In this document: in pieces, positions 23,746 through 37,717 of the stretch
Layout: each line of letters begins with the position of its first letter
How positions within the stretch are numbered: the first letter of the stretch is position 1
Assembly: GCA_039720395.1 (NCBI GenBank)
Contig: CM077824.1
Location: 14,777,198 to 14,841,197 of the forward strand
Source: Liquidambar formosana
Lineage: Eukaryota > Streptophyta > Magnoliopsida > Saxifragales > Altingiaceae
Length of the DNA stretch: 64,000 nt
Direction of reading: 5' to 3'
Translations under genes and position numbers: made by a program
The notes under the pieces: model-generated
Told to the model about the DNA's origin: nothing
The model's database searches: none
The model's input: the letters and a program-made list of their open reading frames with translations, nothing else

Positions 23746-25789
23746 ATTGACTTACCCATGCCAGATATGAAGGAGGACCTATCCAATTAAGGTCACTGAT
23801 GGAATTGATTGGTTCAATTAATAGAAGGAACGTAACTATGTGTGTAAGTTACCTATATGTGTATAGCAAAATATATATATATATATATCATTAGCAAAAA
23901 AAAAACAATAAAACGAATAAGAAAAGAGAGTGATTACGATAATGAATTTAAAAAAAAAAAAATCAATAGTGGGATCTAAATTTTCTCATAAAATCAAATA
24001 CTCTTTTGAGTTACTCCCCAAGTTTTATCGATCAAATTTGGCTCACACTTTCGAAGAAATAGTTGAAATTTTCTATGGGGTCGAACTCCACCCAATGTGC
24101 AGCCCAAAATAGAAATCAATGACGATGACGCTGAACTGCTGAAGTTGTTGGAACTTAGTGCAAGTGGGGATCGATCCTATCCCACTTAGAGTTCCAATAT
24201 CTAATATAAGACAAATTATCTAAATCCATTCCCTCATTTATGCATGATGACTGAATTGTGGCTGGTTCCCATGCAATGACGTCGGTATGGTTCCCATGAT
24301 GACTGAATTGTGGACCCCTTTGGTAGTGCGGTGTGTCACAATGCATAAAAGCGCTTTTTTTTTTTATGGGAGAAACACTTTTCGATGTGTTTGGTGTGCA
24401 TTCAAAAGTGCATTGGTTTTAGAGAAAAAAGAGCATAAAGTGCTTTTAGCGTAGAGGTTCTAACCTCTTCTCGGGAAGATGTTTTCTTAATTAATTCTCC
24501 CTCTGTTTTTATTTAAGGGGTTTTTTTTTTTTTTTTTTTTTTTTTCATTTTAGAATGTTCCAAAATAATTGTCATATTAAAAAAGTTAATGATTCTTTTG
24601 TTTGATTTCCTAAACTACCTTTAAAAATGTCTTTTCTCTTTTTCTAATGTTTTGTACACTTGAGGGCAAAATTAGAATTTTAAAACTTAAGTATTGATTT
24701 GAAAGTATTTAATAAAATTACCTTAAAAAAACGTGTTTTTTCAAAGGGGACGGTCAAATAGAAACCGAGGGAATAAAACTTTTTGCATGTTTAGACATAT
24801 TTACCCATATTTATATTTTAAAATGACACTTACGTGTATGACTTAACCAAATTCCTTTCACCTCACGAACATAACCTCAAGTCAGAGCACTTTATTATAT
24901 AAAGTGGTCCTGTATGGCTGTATGTCAAGCTCCTACCAGCATCCTCATCATCCTCATGGATGGTCCTATCAACTTGGTTCTATAATCATTTATCAATTTG
25001 ATGTGTCCACTTTAATGGTGGGTCCTATTTTCTAACTACAAGTAATATGGCAACAATAATAGGATTGTAAAGGTTACAAATTCGCACATTTTTGGAGGTG
25101 TTTGTTATAAATGTGTGTTAGTTAAAAAAAAAAAAATTTTTTAAAAATCGAAGATTTTATGAAAAATTGAAACAAATTAGTGCCACTTAAACTTTTAGAA
25201 AACCTCCCCTCCCCTTAGGACCCGTTTTTTCTTTTTTTTCTTTTTTTAGACCAGTGGAATTTGAATACAGTAGTATAATATTGTCTCCTTTCTTTTTCTT
25301 TCAATTTAATTTTTAAATTTTTTAAATTTTTGTTTATACGATTTGAATATGAATAGATGGCAAGCAAAAGAAACATGGGTTTGTCGAAGGGTAAGGGAAT
25401 TATAATTAAAGTCAATGTTAGAAGTGTTTTAATAGATATGGCCACAAAATAGTTGAAAAGCATTTTGTACATTAGAAGTTCTTCTAAGTATTCCATAATC
25501 AAATATTGTCAAACTTCTTTATAGCAATATCTTTTTTAAATAGATCTTTCTAAAAAAATACTTCTTTAAAAGATAAAATTGCACCAAACGGGTCCTAAGT
25601 ATTATTTACTTTTACTAACCCGTTTTTCATGTGCGCCGTACTCTCCTCTTATCAACAAAGTAAATAGAATTGTCATTGGGTTTGTGTCAATGACATCTCT
25701 TTCCCTCTAAGGAGAAGGTTTGGGTCTAAGAACCCTTTGGAGTTTCCTTTGAACCCACAAACAAACAAAAAAAACACAGGTAGGTGTCA
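23746..25789. other. Intergenic, with a Stowaway-like MITE at about 24496-24773
   Basis: No gene is visible. The stretch 23740-24110 resembles 34300-35090, the partial third copy. The ends CTCCCTCTGTTTTTATTT at about 24496 and CGAGGGAA at about 24773 form Stowaway/Mariner-like inverted termini around an AT-rich core. Much of the remainder is A/T-rich. Confidence 0.55.
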
Positions 25790-25790
25790 A

Positions 25791-26042
25791 CCTATAAACG
25801 CCACCCTCTCGTAGCACGGGGTGATTGATGCTAAAAAAGGAAATTTAACCAAAGCTCGAAGTCAAATTGCCTTTAATAGGACCTCTCTAGCCTAAGCGCC
25901 ACCCTCCTAGCATAGGTGTCAGCCTATAAACGCCACCCTCTCGTAGCACGGGGTGATTTATGTTGAAAAAGGAAATTTAACCAAAGCTTGAAGTCAAATT
26001 GCCTTTAATTGGAACTCTCTAGCCTAAACGCCACCCTCCTAG
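25791..26042. repeat. 132-bp tandem duplication of a peroxidase-promoter-like module
   Basis: CCTATAAACGCCACCCTCTC occurs at 25791 and 25923, and the units include GGAAATTTAACCAAAGCT followed by GTCAAATTGCCTTTAAT. The second part resembles the sequence upstream of both peroxidase genes (about 28285-28335 and 42605-42645), so this looks like displaced promoter-flank sequence. Confidence 0.7.
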
Positions 26043-26080
26043 AGCAGATTATTTATACGGGTAACACTTGGTTTTTCACC

Positions 26081-26322
26081 ATGTCTATTCATATTATGTC
26101 ATATGTGTAACAAATAAATAAAAATTAATTATGTACATATATTTTTATATTTTGTTATTATAAATAAATATCTATGTGTCCATATATATATATATATATA
26201 CATGTCTATTCATATTATGTCATATGTATAACAAATAAATAAAAATTAATTATGTACATATATTTTTATATTTTGTTATTATAAATAAATAACTATGTGT
26301 CCATCTATATATATATATATGT
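26081..26322. repeat. 121-bp tandem duplication
   Basis: ATGTCTATTCATATTATGTC occurs at 26081 and 26202, and the two units are nearly identical. Each ends in a TA microsatellite; the second is followed by (TG)n. Confidence 0.9.
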
Positions 26323-26654
26323 GTGTGTGTGTGTTTATGTGCAAGGCCGGTCCTGAGTTTTATGAGACCTTAAGCGAACTCTTAAAATATGGCCTTTTAT
26401 ACATATTAATATGCATAACAAAATTTATACCTAACAATTTTCTTTCCCTAATACACACAAAATTTGCCTAAATATATGAGTACTAAAATTTGCTTATATA
26501 AATTAAGATAAAAAATAAATTTTTATAAGAACTATAAATAAATAAAATATGATCTTCTTTTTTTATAATTTAGAAAAAATCACATATATAAAAAGAAGAA
26601 AGACAAAAATTTAAAGCTATAATATTATAAAGAAATGCACAAACTATAACAAAG

Positions 26655-26890
26655 TATCACTTAAATATTAGTCTTCTAGCATTTTTAGCAGCAAAATCAC
26701 TTATTAAGTTAGCATAATCATGTTTTTTTTACTATATCATGTTCAATGGATAATATAGTTAATCCGATCAATCTTTCCTGTAACATAGTGGAACGAAGGT
26801 AAAATTTGATCAACTTCAACTTTGAAAAACTTATTTTTGCAAATGCAACTATAACTGGTATGATCAACAATATTCTATAAGCAATTCAAG
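26655..26890 (-). pseudogene. Decayed hAT transposase C-terminus (hATC dimerisation domain)
   Basis: Read on the minus strand, the complement of about 26885-26770 gives IAYRILLIIPVIVAFAKISF followed by FSKLKLIKFYLRSTM and LQERL. This matches the conserved C-terminal hAT dimerisation region of the plant TTF-type/ZMYM1-like transposases. Stop codons interrupt it before and after, and no N-terminal domain is seen. It is a non-functional relic. Confidence 0.75.
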
Positions 26891-27054
26891 CATTTGGGAA
26901 ACAACTGTCCATTTCTTTCAAATAATTCAGTACTTCAATTGGCCTTTTTAAATCTGTTGGTAAAACTTCTTTTAAGACCTTTAATTTTAAAACTAAATCT
27001 CCTCTAATAATATTAGAGCGCCCTTTATATGTATATATTAATACATATATAAGA

Positions 27055-27216
27055 TGATTATCAGGTAAGCACATGCTGACATAACTTACATTAACACTTG
27101 CATTAGGAGTTGTACATTGTGCATTAGTGGGTTATGAGATATATTAGACCAATACAAGGGATACAACTTCTAATGCATGGTGTTGATATAACTTATATCA
27201 ACACGTGCTGATAGGA
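27055..27216. mobile_element. Small MITE inside the hAT remnant
   Basis: It belongs to the same family as 17456-17622: ends with TTATCAGGTAAGCACATG and the complement of ATCAACACGTGCTGATA, plus a shared CATTAGTGGGTTATGAG-like core. Confidence 0.6.
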
Positions 27217-27948
27217 TATAACCGTATAATATATATATTTATATATATAGGAAAGAAAAAGTAAAGAAATTAATTAATTAAAAAGAGAATGGTTTGGACA
27301 TTTGGTGTACCTGACTTTTTTGTTTGAAAGGTAATCAAATACTTTTAAAATTCAAAATAAAATTATTATCTGATTTGATTAAGATGGAGGCTGTGAGAGG
27401 TTGAAAACACTAAGAGAGGAAGAGAGGAGGAGGTTGGAGTTTAGAGGCTCAAGGCAAACTGACAGAGGTGGTAGATCTGAATTGATTTAGGGTTAAATGT
27501 TTTTTTTTTTTTTTTTTTGGCTTGAGTTGAGTAGATTATTTGACCATTTGGGTTATTGTACATGAACTTGGGTTAGAAACTTAGGAATTATTTGGGGCTC
27601 TTAAACTTGGATTAGGGCCTTTTCTCATCTAGTTATTAAAAAAATTGTTTTTTTGTTTTTTTGTTTTTTTTTTTTGAACTTATTACAAAGGTAAAACCTA
27701 AGTTGGGGCCCTTATTTTTTGTCAAAATTTTGGGGCCTTAGGTGGGCTGCCTGAGTAGGCCGGCCCTATTAAATTATATGTCCAAATGAATATGATTATA
27801 TGTTTATATAATTGTATTCACGTGTCCAAGTATATATACCCACATATCCATATTTTTTAAAATTAACTATTACACATGGCGTAATATGAGTGGGAGGGAA
27901 GATAAGTTGCTCCTCCACTGTGAGGAGCCAAGTATTGTTGGATTTATA

Positions 27949-28276
27949 CCCCCTCCGTCCCAATTTGTTTGATCCCACATTTTTTTATTTTGGGATGCCC
28001 CAAAATGTTTGAGAATTGTTGCTCAAAAAATTATAAATAAAAATAAATAAATTTGTTTGCGCATTTTTTAAAGTAAAAACAATTAATGTAATTATTTTAT
28101 TTTCCCAAAATACCTATCAACTTATTTTCTCTTAACATGTTAATCATTTTCTCATTCAATTACGGAGGGAAAAATTAAAAAAATTAAATAAATTGAGTGA
28201 CATTGCAATACCTTAAATACATCACTAAATATTTGAACTTGGTCAAAATGGGACAAACAAATTGGGATAGAGGGAA
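27949..28276. mobile_element. Stowaway (Tc1/Mariner) MITE, 328 bp
   Basis: The terminal inverted repeats are CCTCCGTCCCAATTTGTTTG and the complement of CAAACAAATTGGGATAGAGG, and TA dinucleotides flank both ends. The core is AT-rich. It lies about 670 bp upstream of the P1 start codon. Confidence 0.85.
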
Positions 28277-28284
28277 TATTGAAA

Positions 28285-28943
28285 ATGAAAATTTAACCAA
28301 AGCTTTGAGTCAACTTGGTTTTTAATGGAACCTCTATTTTGTTTTGAGATTTCCTTGCTGTTCTCCTCCAGCCAAGGCCGATCGAGTCCTTAAATTCCGC
28401 ATAACAACAGCAAAGTTTGAAACCGACTGTAATCGTGCCTTCTCCATAGAACTGAGCCCTAGCCTTATTAAAAGAAGATCTGAACCATCCATATTCAATT
28501 TTAATCAAGTTATTTAAACAGTAAATGGTCAAAACCTTTGATAATGTCTCACAAAATAAAACTAATCTTAATCATGTGGCCAAGAGCATGTAAATGAAAC
28601 TAAAAAACAAAACATACTAAGCAGGATCCATTGTTTGGCCAGAGGGTCCCAATTGTAATACTATAATATTGGCATGGAAGCCCCACCTCATGCATCTCTA
28701 GGTGGACATGGTCTTCATCATTCATTGCTGATGAAATACAACATTTGGACGGTGAAGATCATTTTCAACACTTTTATCACTGAAGAGAATCATTTTCCCT
28801 GCGTGGGCATGGCCGTCGGTGGGCTTTGTGCATGGACTTTTAATTTTATATATATTGAGACCTTACCCAAAGCCATTCTATCGTCACAAAGCTTAGAGAG
28901 AGAGCTTGCACTGCACAAGCCCACTTCATTTCTTAATTAGCTC
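28285..28943 (+). promoter_or_regulatory. Upstream region and core promoter of peroxidase P1
   Basis: TATATATATT (28847-28856) lies about 90 bp before the ATG and is followed by GAGACCTTACCCAAAGC, which is almost identical to the P2 region (42791 onward). A further block at about 28285-28400 also matches the P2 upstream region. Transcription probably starts near 28880, giving a leader of about 60 nt. Confidence 0.6.
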
Positions 28944-30894
<1,951 letters not shown>

Positions 30895-31010
30895 TTTTCG
30901 AGAAGGTTTTTAAAGCTGATATACTAGTGTTATTATGAAGTTGAATAATGTTGGCCGCGTTGCGCAGCTGAAGCAAAAACAAGTTAATCATATGTAATAC
31001 TTTAATGTGT

Positions 31011-31016
31011 AATAAA
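31011..31016 (+). terminator. Likely polyadenylation signal of P1
   Basis: AATAAA lies 117 bp after the stop codon in an AT-rich 3' flank. Confidence 0.5.
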
Positions 31017-31138
31017 ATGCATAAAATCTAAGAGGAGTTTGCAAATGTACAGCCCTAGTGGCTGTACAGAGCTCCTTAATTAAGAAACTATATTGAAGTC
31101 ACGTGATTCGAATATTTTCTATTATGATTGATATGATT

Positions 31139-31340
31139 CAAGGGCAAAGCCACCTATGGGGCTAGCTCGAGCTTTAAACTAGGTAAGTCGCACCAAAATT
31201 TTATTATTATTATTATTATTTTTATATATATTAGAAGTGAATTTTACCCTTTAACTTAGGGAAGATTTTGCCTTAACCTATCACTTCATTCGTAAGCTTT
31301 ACCTCACCTACGATAATTTCAAATCTTAGCTCCACTTCTG
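31139..31340. mobile_element. hAT-type MITE, 202 bp, in the P1 3' flank
   Basis: It is flanked by the exact 8-bp duplication ATATGATT (31131-31138 and 31341-31348). The ends CAAGGGCAAAGCCACC and the complement CAGAAGTGGAGCTAAG are hAT-like. It is missing from the orphan flank copy at about 33115. Confidence 0.75.
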
Positions 31341-31513
31341 ATATGATTGATTACATCCATCACGGTACTATGCCACCTCTTTTTATGGACTTTTCATCAT
31401 TCATAACATTCACAAAATCTTAAATTCTTTTCGTCTAGCTCTCCCTGCAACTTTTAGATTCACAAAACAATTTACGACTTTGTTGAGGCATCTAACATTT
31501 TCTATCCTCCATG

Positions 31514-32140
31514 CACTACAAGAAAACTGATATTTAGTGGCAACTTTTTAGCCGCACTTCAAATGTTGCTACTAATAGGCTACATTTAGTGGCAATAAAA
31601 TACGATGCCACAACAAAGTGTCACTAATTCATTGGTGGGAGATTTTGGCGCTAGAAGTTTGGAGGGAAAAACAATTAGTGACAAGTTCTATTTTGTCGTA
31701 GCTAATGAATGATATTTGCTTTTAGTGGCAATTTGTTTTGTTTGTCACTAATTGGCTAGGGTCATAATTTTAGCTGCAACATTTTTTTGCCACTATATAT
31801 GACACATTTTGTGGCAATGTCAAGTTACCACTAAAAGGGCAAGTGAAAATATTTTGTTACAAAGTTTAATATTCGCGGCTACTGATGTAGCATTTTTTGT
31901 GGCAACTTTTTTGTTTGTTACTAATTACTTGGGGTCATAGTTTTAGTTGCGATTGTTTTTTCTGCCACTATATGTGGTAGCTATTGTGGCAATTTAATGT
32001 TGCCACTAAAAGGGTTTGGAAACATATTTAGTGACAAAGTTCGGTTTTTTGCAGCTAATGATGCAGAATTTTTTGTGGCAACTTTTTGTTTTTGGTCACT
32101 AATGCCTTAGTTTTAGTCATTAAAATGTCCATACTAGCTA
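31514..32140 (+). mobile_element. CACTA terminus fragment, third family
   Basis: It starts CACTACAAGAAAACTG, a typical CACTA end. Repeated AGTGGCAA and TTGCCACTA words follow to about 32110 (for example 31535, 31590, 31725, 31985 and 32075). No matching opposite end and no transposase are seen, so it is a fragment or a one-ended deletion. Confidence 0.75.
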
Positions 32141-32347
32141 CTTTATTTGATTTTTTTTTAAACTAATATTATTTTAAAATTAGAATAGTTCAGTGTACAA
32201 CATTTTTTTTTCTTTCATCTTCTTTACATGCATTCTCGATTTATAAATTGTAATTGTGTCTGCCATCAAATTTCTTTTTCATTTTTTCTCTAGAAGAGGG
32301 GTATTCTAGATTATTAGGCTCAATTAGACTAATCCAATAGGCTTTTG

Positions 32348-32566
32348 TAGTTTGTAGCACCTAAATCGGTTCAACCTTGGAAGTGCTATGATCAAATGGG
32401 ATTTTTTGTGAGACTTAGTCCATTGAATGAAGATTCAGGCCGATAGCTTCTGTGCTTAGTTTTATGCTTGGTGTTGTGTTTGACTTAGTTTGTAGCACCC
32501 AACTTGGTTCAACCTTAGAGATACTATGATTAAATGGGATTTCTTTGTGAGACTTAGCCCATGGCG
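32348..32566. repeat. Diverged tandem duplication, period about 138 bp
   Basis: TAGTTTGTAGCACC occurs at 32348 and 32486, followed in both by GGTTCAACCTT, ATGATTAAATGGGATT-like sequence and GTGAGACTTAG. Function unknown. Confidence 0.8.
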
Positions 32567-32883
32567 ACCCGAGCCGAAGTGCTCATGGACTCTAGGAATT
32601 TTTTTTTTACCTGAGTTGTGATGATATAACAACGCCTTCGTATTGTTTCTCTGACATGCATAGTAGAAATTGCTGCAGCTTTGTAAACATAACCTTACAT
32701 ATATAAGAGTGTTTTAAAACCTAGATCAGACCGGCCAGTTCAACCGGTTGAACCATCAACCGGGTTAGGTTCCAGTTTGGTTTAATCCTCTGAAAAGCTA
32801 GCTTTGAAGAAGAAAAACGATGATATTTTTTAAAAACCGTTTAAACCGCCAATTAAACTGTCGACCCATTTGAACGGCATGTG

Positions 32884-33540
32884 TCACGAGTTTTTAAAGT
32901 TGATATACTAGTTGTATTATGAAGTCGAATAAGGTTAGGGGGTGCAGCATAAGCAAAATCATGTTAATCATATGTAATACTTTACTATGTAATATAATGC
33001 ATAAAATCTAAGTGAAGTTTGCAAATATACAGCCCTAGTGGCCGTACGGAACTCCTTAAGAAAGTGAATCAAGGTCACAAATCAATCAATTCAGAATATT
33101 TTCTATTGAGAGAAGTGATTGATTAATTACATCAATCACTGTACCACATGCATCATCTCTTTTTATAGACTTTTCATCATTAATTAATAATAATATTCGA
33201 TCACAAAATCTTAAATTTTTTTCATCTCTCCATGCAACTAATTTTAGGGGCTCTTGGCAACCTAAAAGCCTAGTCAGACTTATTCTCAACTGGCTAGTTT
33301 TGATTTCACACTGCTTGATAGTTTTCTTTTTCTTACTAAGTTCAGCTTTGTTTTGAAAATAAAACATAAACACAAATTTTTTTAAACCAATTGTGACATG
33401 GTTTATTTAAAAACCATTTAATAGTTATGAACCAGACTCAGTCTGATCTAATTTTTGAAATTCCCAAACATACCCCTAGATTCACAAAACAATCCGTTCT
33501 GCGACTCTCTAGAGGCATCTATTATTTTCTAGACATTTTT
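32884..33540 (+). repeat. Orphan copy of the P1 3' flank
   Basis: The sequence from TTTTTAAAGTTGATATACTAG onward aligns with 30907-31513, including the ACAGCCCTAGTGGC block and the CTCTTTTTATAGACTTTTCATC block, but no peroxidase coding sequence precedes it. It is the remnant of a lost gene copy or a local duplication of flank only. Confidence 0.85.
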
Positions 33541-35368
33541 TATAGGGGACTTGTACATTGGTCGGAGTAAATAATTATAGTTAGTAATTATTCTTAGTTA
33601 AATTAGTAGTCATTCACTATGAAGTTAGTAGTCTATAGCCAGACCAATTTGTAATTCCCCTTTTCTTAAAATCCACCCCCAAAGTATTTAGAATTAATTG
33701 TGAATCGCACTGATTCCAACAAATGAATCATTTGTGTTGAACTGCTAGATAAGTTATTTTAGAACCTTTATTTTCCTTTTCCTTTTCTTTCCTATATTTC
33801 ATTTTCTTTCACAAGCTTCAAGATAACCAAACGCAGCAAGAAAAACATCAATCTGCATAGCATAGCTTTAATTAGGTTGGGAAGAATATTTAGGATCATT
33901 CCAACTTAGACCATCGACGTACTGGACCATCTAGAATTGATCTTCCGAAAAAAAAAAAAAAATACCAAGTACCATTTACAACTAATTATGGAGTTTTCAG
34001 ATGCAAATTCCTCCTTGCGGTATATTGAAATAAAGAATTAAATATTTATGATATGGAAGTTTTTGTAACGACATGGGAATCCGGACGGAATATTGTTCTA
34101 AGATAGACCCAAGGATTTCAAATTTGCTAGATTTCAAAGTGATTGGGGGTGTGGTGAGGGGGCATTGTGATCACACTTTTTCCATAACGAGTCTTGTGCT
34201 GGTTCGAGTATATATGAGGCCGGCTTATAACAATTTTATCCTTTTTCCATTCCCCTTACAGAGATTCTTGATGACTAGTCCATGTGTGTATTGTTAGTGT
34301 ATATATAAATTTTGAGCAGTACTGATTGAATTACCCATGGAAGACTATCGAAGGTCACTGATAGAATCAATTGGATGAACTAACAGAAGAAAATTTAATA
34401 TAATGGTGGGGCTCGGGGGACATAGTGGTGGTCCTAAGGACCAAAAAAAAAACCTTGTGTTACAGTGATACAATGGTGGTGGGCTTTAATTATATTGTAG
34501 GTTTACAAGAAAAAAAAAAAAAAAAAATGAAGAAGAAGAAGAAAACTGCAGCAAAGTGAATATGTAAGTTCTGAAACATCTATTAAAAATGCAAGATACA
34601 GGCAGTTGTTGCGTCTATGTAAGTGGCATGTGATACTACTACATGAGATGTATTGTCGTTACATGAGTACCTTTTTAAATGAATGATAGAAGTCATATAT
34701 TTTCTATAGAAAATGCTACTTCACTCATCTTTTGTCACCCATCTTATGTGTTAAAAGTATATAAATGAAAGCAATTATATGGGACCTAACATGAAATAAA
34801 GAGAAGTTGCCACGTATGGATAGGTGAGAAAATGTGGATGAAATAGCATAGTTCATTTTCTATATATTTTCCATTCAATTGGATTTCTATTTTTCTCTTC
34901 TCCTCACCTATTTATCCACACAAAATGATTGGTCTATAGATATATATATATATAGATATATAATTTAGTAAGGAAAAATATAAGAGAAATAAGAAACTGA
35001 CATTATAAAAGCAAATCAATGATAGGATCTAAATTTTCTCGGTCATGAACTCAAACCAATCTTTTGAGTTACTTTCTAAGTTTTCTGGATCCGGCCATGG
35101 CATGTAAGATGGATAAAAATTTTTAGGTGGATCAAAGACCTACTAATATGAGTAGCTCGACCAAAATTTTCAATTGATGACTACCCATTTTACAGGCAAT
35201 TTATGGATGACGGTTCGCAACTTCAACACATTTCAAATGAATTGAAGTACCCTTGAATTAATGCATACTATATATCCATGCCTCCAATTTGGGGTTGTGC
35301 TCTACAATGCTTCTGTAAATGTGTCATTTTCCAAGCAGGCATCACAAGTGACCAAGGGGCAGTATTTC
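33541..35368 (+). repeat. Partial, diverged third copy of the A segment
   Basis: Short blocks match A1: the TTAGTAGTCATTCACTA stretch near 33605 matches 16990, 33985-34025 matches 17170-17225, 34300-34390 matches 23736-23830, and 34990-35090 matches 23935-24040. Large internal parts are missing. A MITE-like unit at about 34705-34860 also occurs in P2 intron 2. No gene is recognised. Confidence 0.6.
34705..34860. mobile_element. Short MITE, about 155 bp
   Basis: Imperfect inverted ends (GAAAATGCTACTTCACTCATC and the complement of ATGAAATAGCATAGTTCATTTTC) enclose a CCACCTTATGTG-like core. A relative sits at about 43796-43965 in the second intron of P2. Confidence 0.55.
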
Positions 35369-37717
35369 TGTCACGCCCCGACTCGGAGAGTCGACACGTG
35401 GATAAAAGTCAAAGTAAAAAGGTGTACACGTGGATAAGTCAGAGTATAAAAGTTGCGGAAGACTTAGTCAAATCCACGTGTATTTTTTTTTTTTAATATT
35501 TTTAATAATAATGGTGCCAGCTCATCAATAATACCCAAATAATTAATATGAAATGTTATGCTCACACATCATGCCCATAATAATATATGGTCTCAAAATA
35601 ATGCCAACATCCCTGGCACATAGGTTGGATTCAAACTATTCAAGGTTCATTAAGTAATAATGGTAATAACAATAATAATAATAGAAATGTCCATACATCA
35701 AAATAACATAGTCTCTATGTAATGCACGTGCATCTATCCTCATCCATGACTATGTTAGTATGCCACCTTCAAGTTCCAACCTCAGATTATGCCACTAGGC
35801 ATCCGCCATCGGCAAACCCTCACTCATCACCTGATCATCTGAAATAATAATAGGATGAGCTGCAAAGCCCAATAGGAAATATGTGTGGATTCTATGCAAT
35901 TAATATATGTGCAGATACATGGTATATGAATTAAAATTATTTAATAACTCAAAATCAAATATCAGTCACAAATCAATACTTTATGTGGGTTTTGAGTTAA
36001 TTTCCCAAAATTCTCATAGTATCTCCAATTCCCAAGACTATGGGATCAAACCATGCATCAACCGTCGCTAATCACAGGTTACGTCGTCACGTCAACCCCC
36101 GGCTCAGCCAAGCACGAAAATAACCAACACCTACGCGGCGTTCTTCCTCGAGGGCTTCAGGGTCTTTCACCCAAGGGCACTTTACCCTGCTTGCTATTCG
36201 CGGAGTATTCTCAACGCAGGACACCACTTCATTGTGATGCCCCCACCCGTTTGATGCATACCAAGACCCAAGGTCCATATATCCAAAACATTTTCCATCA
36301 TTCAAATAAATATCCGAGTGTCCAAAAGTATCCATAAACATGTTTGATAAATTTCTAGAATTTCAGTAACATTTCTAAAGCATTTCCAAGTAAACAACAT
36401 TTATAAAGCATTTTTCCAAGATCCAAGTATCATGAAAATTCCACACATTTAGCAGATATTTCACAATAACATTTAAACGAGTATATAACCATGTATCTTT
36501 AAGGAACAATATAAAACAGTCGTATCAAATGATATATTGAAGGATTCCCTAAATTTTGAACAAGTAATAAAAATATTTGGTCATAAATCAGTGGGAAAAT
36601 CCAAAAATATCATTAAGGCATTTAAAATCACATTTATAGAACAACACCATATTAAATGTAAAGAAGCCACATTTCCTACCTCAATTGCGAGCAATACCAA
36701 CCCAAAACCACGTGATAGACACTGACAACGCGAATGCAGCGTTAATGCTCCCTAGGGTCCTCCCGAGGACCGATAAAATCTGATAATTATGCATACGTAA
36801 TCTTTAGGTAAATTTCAAAATAAATATAACACACTAAAAAAATTACTATTGGCCTTCTAACAGTAAACTATGGTCCCAAAATCATCAAAATAATTTTTAA
36901 AACACTCTCTATAATTTCTGGGAATTTTCTGTAATTTTTGGAATTTTCTGATATTTTCTGGAATTTTTAATAAATATTAATTTGGCCAAAAAGTCAAACT
37001 ACAGTCAAACTTGGTCAAAATGATCAACTAAGGGTCCCACATGGTAGGGCCCTCCAAGACGAGTCCAACGGTCAAATTTGGGGTTCATATGATTATCGTA
37101 TGGCTTTTAAATGCGTGAGAACACGGTAAGGTACACAGATGCACCCACACATGATCATAGACCTATGGGGTCATCTTCAACCTCCCGCGGGTTGAATTGT
37201 GTAACCGGGTTACACCGTGTGTTCAACGGGCCAACTTCGACGATTAATATCTCTCTTGTTTCTTAACCGTTTTCAGTGATTCAAGTGTCGAATCGAAGCT
37301 CATGCGGAGTACTACGTGCGACTATAAATTGTTCATTCAGAATCCTATAAAATCATATTCGTTTTTAAGCCTAAAGTTTCGGGTTTTCATGATCCAAAAT
37401 TCTAAAATTTCTAAAACTTCAACCTACAGTCAATTTCTCTAAAATTTGACACTACCATGGTGTTCCTTGGTCCCAAAAACATAAAATATGATCATCCTCT
37501 CTAAGAATAACATAAGAAAATAAAATTGCATATACATATATATATATATATACACAGTACGTGATATTTATATATATATATATATACACACACATCCAAA
37601 GCAGATGCAAGTGGTGGGTGCATAATTTTATGCTACACTTGCCTAAGTTATGGTGAAGTTGCACACATAGGATCAAATAAATATCATAAATATATTTCTA
37701 AAATTCAGGTCATCACA
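35369..37717. mobile_element. Solo LTR or LTR-only element, 2349 bp
   Basis: It begins TGTCACGCCCCGAC and ends GTCATCACA, so it has TG..CA ends, and is flanked by the exact 5-bp duplication ATTTC (35364-35368 and 37718-37722). There is no reading frame of gag or pol type. TATAAAAG occurs near 35446. The start is one I associate with large Gypsy LTRs. The right end holds two TA microsatellites (about 37540-37585). Confidence 0.7.

Larger units (their letters stand above)
26341..27770 (-). mobile_element. hAT transposon remnant
   Basis: The termini are CAAGGCCGGTCCTGAG at 26343 and, at the other end, the complement of GCCTGAGTAGGCCGGCCCTA. Both resemble the GGCCGG-type ends of many plant hAT elements. 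Inside is a decayed transposase C-terminus. A MITE (27055-27216) has inserted into it. I could not find a clear 8-bp target duplication. Confidence 0.6.

Noticed and set aside
25791..26322. Tandem repeats considered as a CRISPR-like array
   Set aside because: Only two copies of each long unit, no spacers, and a plant genomic context.
36053..36341. Overlapping frames on both strands in the solo LTR
   Set aside because: Locally GC-richer LTR sequence; no gag or pol motif in either frame.
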